A stretch of 64,000 nt of DNA, taken from contig CALSRS010000002.1 in assembly GCA_943788815.1 (NCBI GenBank), forward strand, positions 369,062 to 433,061, written 5' to 3'. The notes under the pieces are model-generated. The model made no database searches. It was not told where the DNA came from and saw nothing but the letters and a program-made list of their open reading frames with translations. The stretch's first letter is position 1. The number at the start of each line of letters is the position of its first letter. The stretch is from an uncultured Gammaproteobacteria bacterium. GTDB lineage: Bacteria > Pseudomonadota > Gammaproteobacteria > Eutrophobiales > Eutrophobiaceae. The position numbers and the translations under genes were made by a program. Shown piece after piece: positions 63,363 to 64,000 of the stretch.

Positions 63363-64000
63363 CTAGGCAGTTAATGCCGCTTTTACCCGGTCTTGAGTAA
63401 AGGGCATATGAGATAGGCGTTTCCCAGTCAAATGAAAGAAGGCGTTCGCAATTGCTGATGCAATAGGTGGATTCCCTATTTCCCCTAATCCAGTGGGTTC
63501 TTTTTCATCAGAATCTACAAACTCAACGTGTAGTTCTTCTGGAGCATCAGACATGCGCATAACCTGGTAGTCATGATAATTTGATTGTTGAACAGCACCG
63601 TCTTTCACAGTGAGACGTTCATGTAATATGCTGGATATTCCATAAATAATTCCACTTTCCACATTGGCTTTTGCGGCATCAGGTTGTACTACAAGTCCTC
63701 CGTCGACTGCCATCCAGACTTTATGAACATTGATTTTTCCCAATGACTCATTTAAGGATATTTCAACCACAGCGGCTCCTAATGAACCGGACCTTTCAGT
63801 AATTGATATACCCAGTGCCCTGCCTTTGCCTGCTTGCTTTCTCCAATCAGACATCTCAATGACTTTCTCAAATACTCGCCTACCTTTGTGTGTAATATTC
63901 ATATTATTCATACGAAAATCGATTGGATCGACGCCTTGGGCCACTGCCATCCTGTCAATAAACTCTTCAATGGCAAATATGTTGAAGGGATGGGCAACTG
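63363..64000 (-). CDS. Molybdopterin-binding xanthine-dehydrogenase-family subunit, C-terminal part (runs off the window)
   Basis: The frame is open to base 64000 (VAHPFNIFAIEEFIDRMAVAQG at the edge), so the ATG at 63950 is internal. This is the C-terminal 212 residues of an aldehyde/isoquinoline oxidoreductase large subunit: GRALGISITERSGSLGAAVVEISL, HKVWMAVDGGLVVQPDAAKANVESGIIYG, and the active-site Glu in PTGLGEIGNPPIASAIANAFFHLTGKRL. These enzymes hydroxylate N-heterocycles or aldehydes with a molybdenum cofactor. The small [2Fe-2S] subunit should lie outside the window. Confidence 0.93.
   Translation of the reverse strand, partial: VAHPFNIFAIEEFIDRMAVAQGVDPIDFRMNNMNITHKGRRVFEKVIEMSDWRKQAGKGRALGISITERSGSLGAAVVEISLNESLGKINVHKVWMAVDGGLVVQPDAAKANVESGIIYGISSILHERLTVKDGAVQQSNYHDYQVMRMSDAPEELHVEFVDSDEKEPTGLGEIGNPPIASAIANAFFHLTGKRLSHMPFTQDRVKAALTA

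Noticed and set aside
63363-63950. Complete 195-residue gene starting at 63950
   Set aside because: The frame stays open with family sequence to the window edge (VAHPFNIFAIEEF), so this is the end of a larger gene.

Overview
The window looks like a chromosomal segment of a free-living, probably marine gammaproteobacterium of fairly low GC (about 40% by eye). The evidence is the gene set: a CysB regulator, a birA-coaX-SPOR block, MlaC, TesB, and a DUF3450-TtpC-ExbB-ExbD-TonB-TPR operon of the kind known from Vibrio and Shewanella, together with many exported catabolic proteins. I cannot place it to a family. No tRNA, rRNA or CRISPR array was seen. Both ends cut through genes: a DUF1552 protein on the left and a molybdopterin oxidoreductase on the right.

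Region 1-32.7 kb is dominated by exported proteins. It holds a planctomycete-type DUF1552/DUF1592 pair, a double cupin, a MarR-controlled four-gene operon, two related TonB-dependent receptors, three YtcJ-like amidohydrolases (one split into two separately exported halves), several alpha/beta hydrolases, an exported lipoprotein methyltransferase, a cytochrome c/Vgb-like propeller fusion and an orphan ExbD. The signal peptides and receptors suggest uptake and periplasmic breakdown of organic substrates whose identity cannot be read from sequence. Two cyclic-di-GMP-type GGDEF proteins (one degenerate), a GrlR-like small regulator, PPK2 and a cupredoxin lie among them.

Region 32.9-45.1 kb is mostly housekeeping. 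An IS3-family element (about 33400-34865) separates a truncated mlaC from a truncated SPOR-like gene; both reading frames end inside the IS ends and no target duplication is visible, so sequence has been lost or rearranged here. Then come coaX and birA, a von Willebrand/FHA membrane protein with repeated D-E-T-L-x-P motifs, an aminopeptidase lipoprotein, a second FHA protein, cysB, a DUF465 protein, a D-amino acid dehydrogenase and tesB.

Region 45.1-50.3 kb is the complete TonB2/TtpC-type energy-transducing operon, which could power the two TonB-dependent receptors. Region 50.9-54 kb is a polyamine group (spermidine synthase, fold-III decarboxylase, sugar-kinase-like phosphotransferase). Region 54-60.3 kb has a DUF1499 membrane protein, an SH3b protein, three tandem paralogous exported alpha/beta hydrolases and a lectin-like secreted protein. 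The right end has a PQQ-type sugar dehydrogenase, an exported peroxiredoxin, a universal stress protein and the start of a molybdenum hydroxylase gene.

The best candidates for undescribed biology are the split amidohydrolase with a signal peptide on each half, the VWA/FHA pair with its repeated threonine motifs, the tandem alpha/beta hydrolase whose two nucleophile positions are both substituted, and the PabC-like protein whose pyridoxal-phosphate lysine appears to be asparagine.
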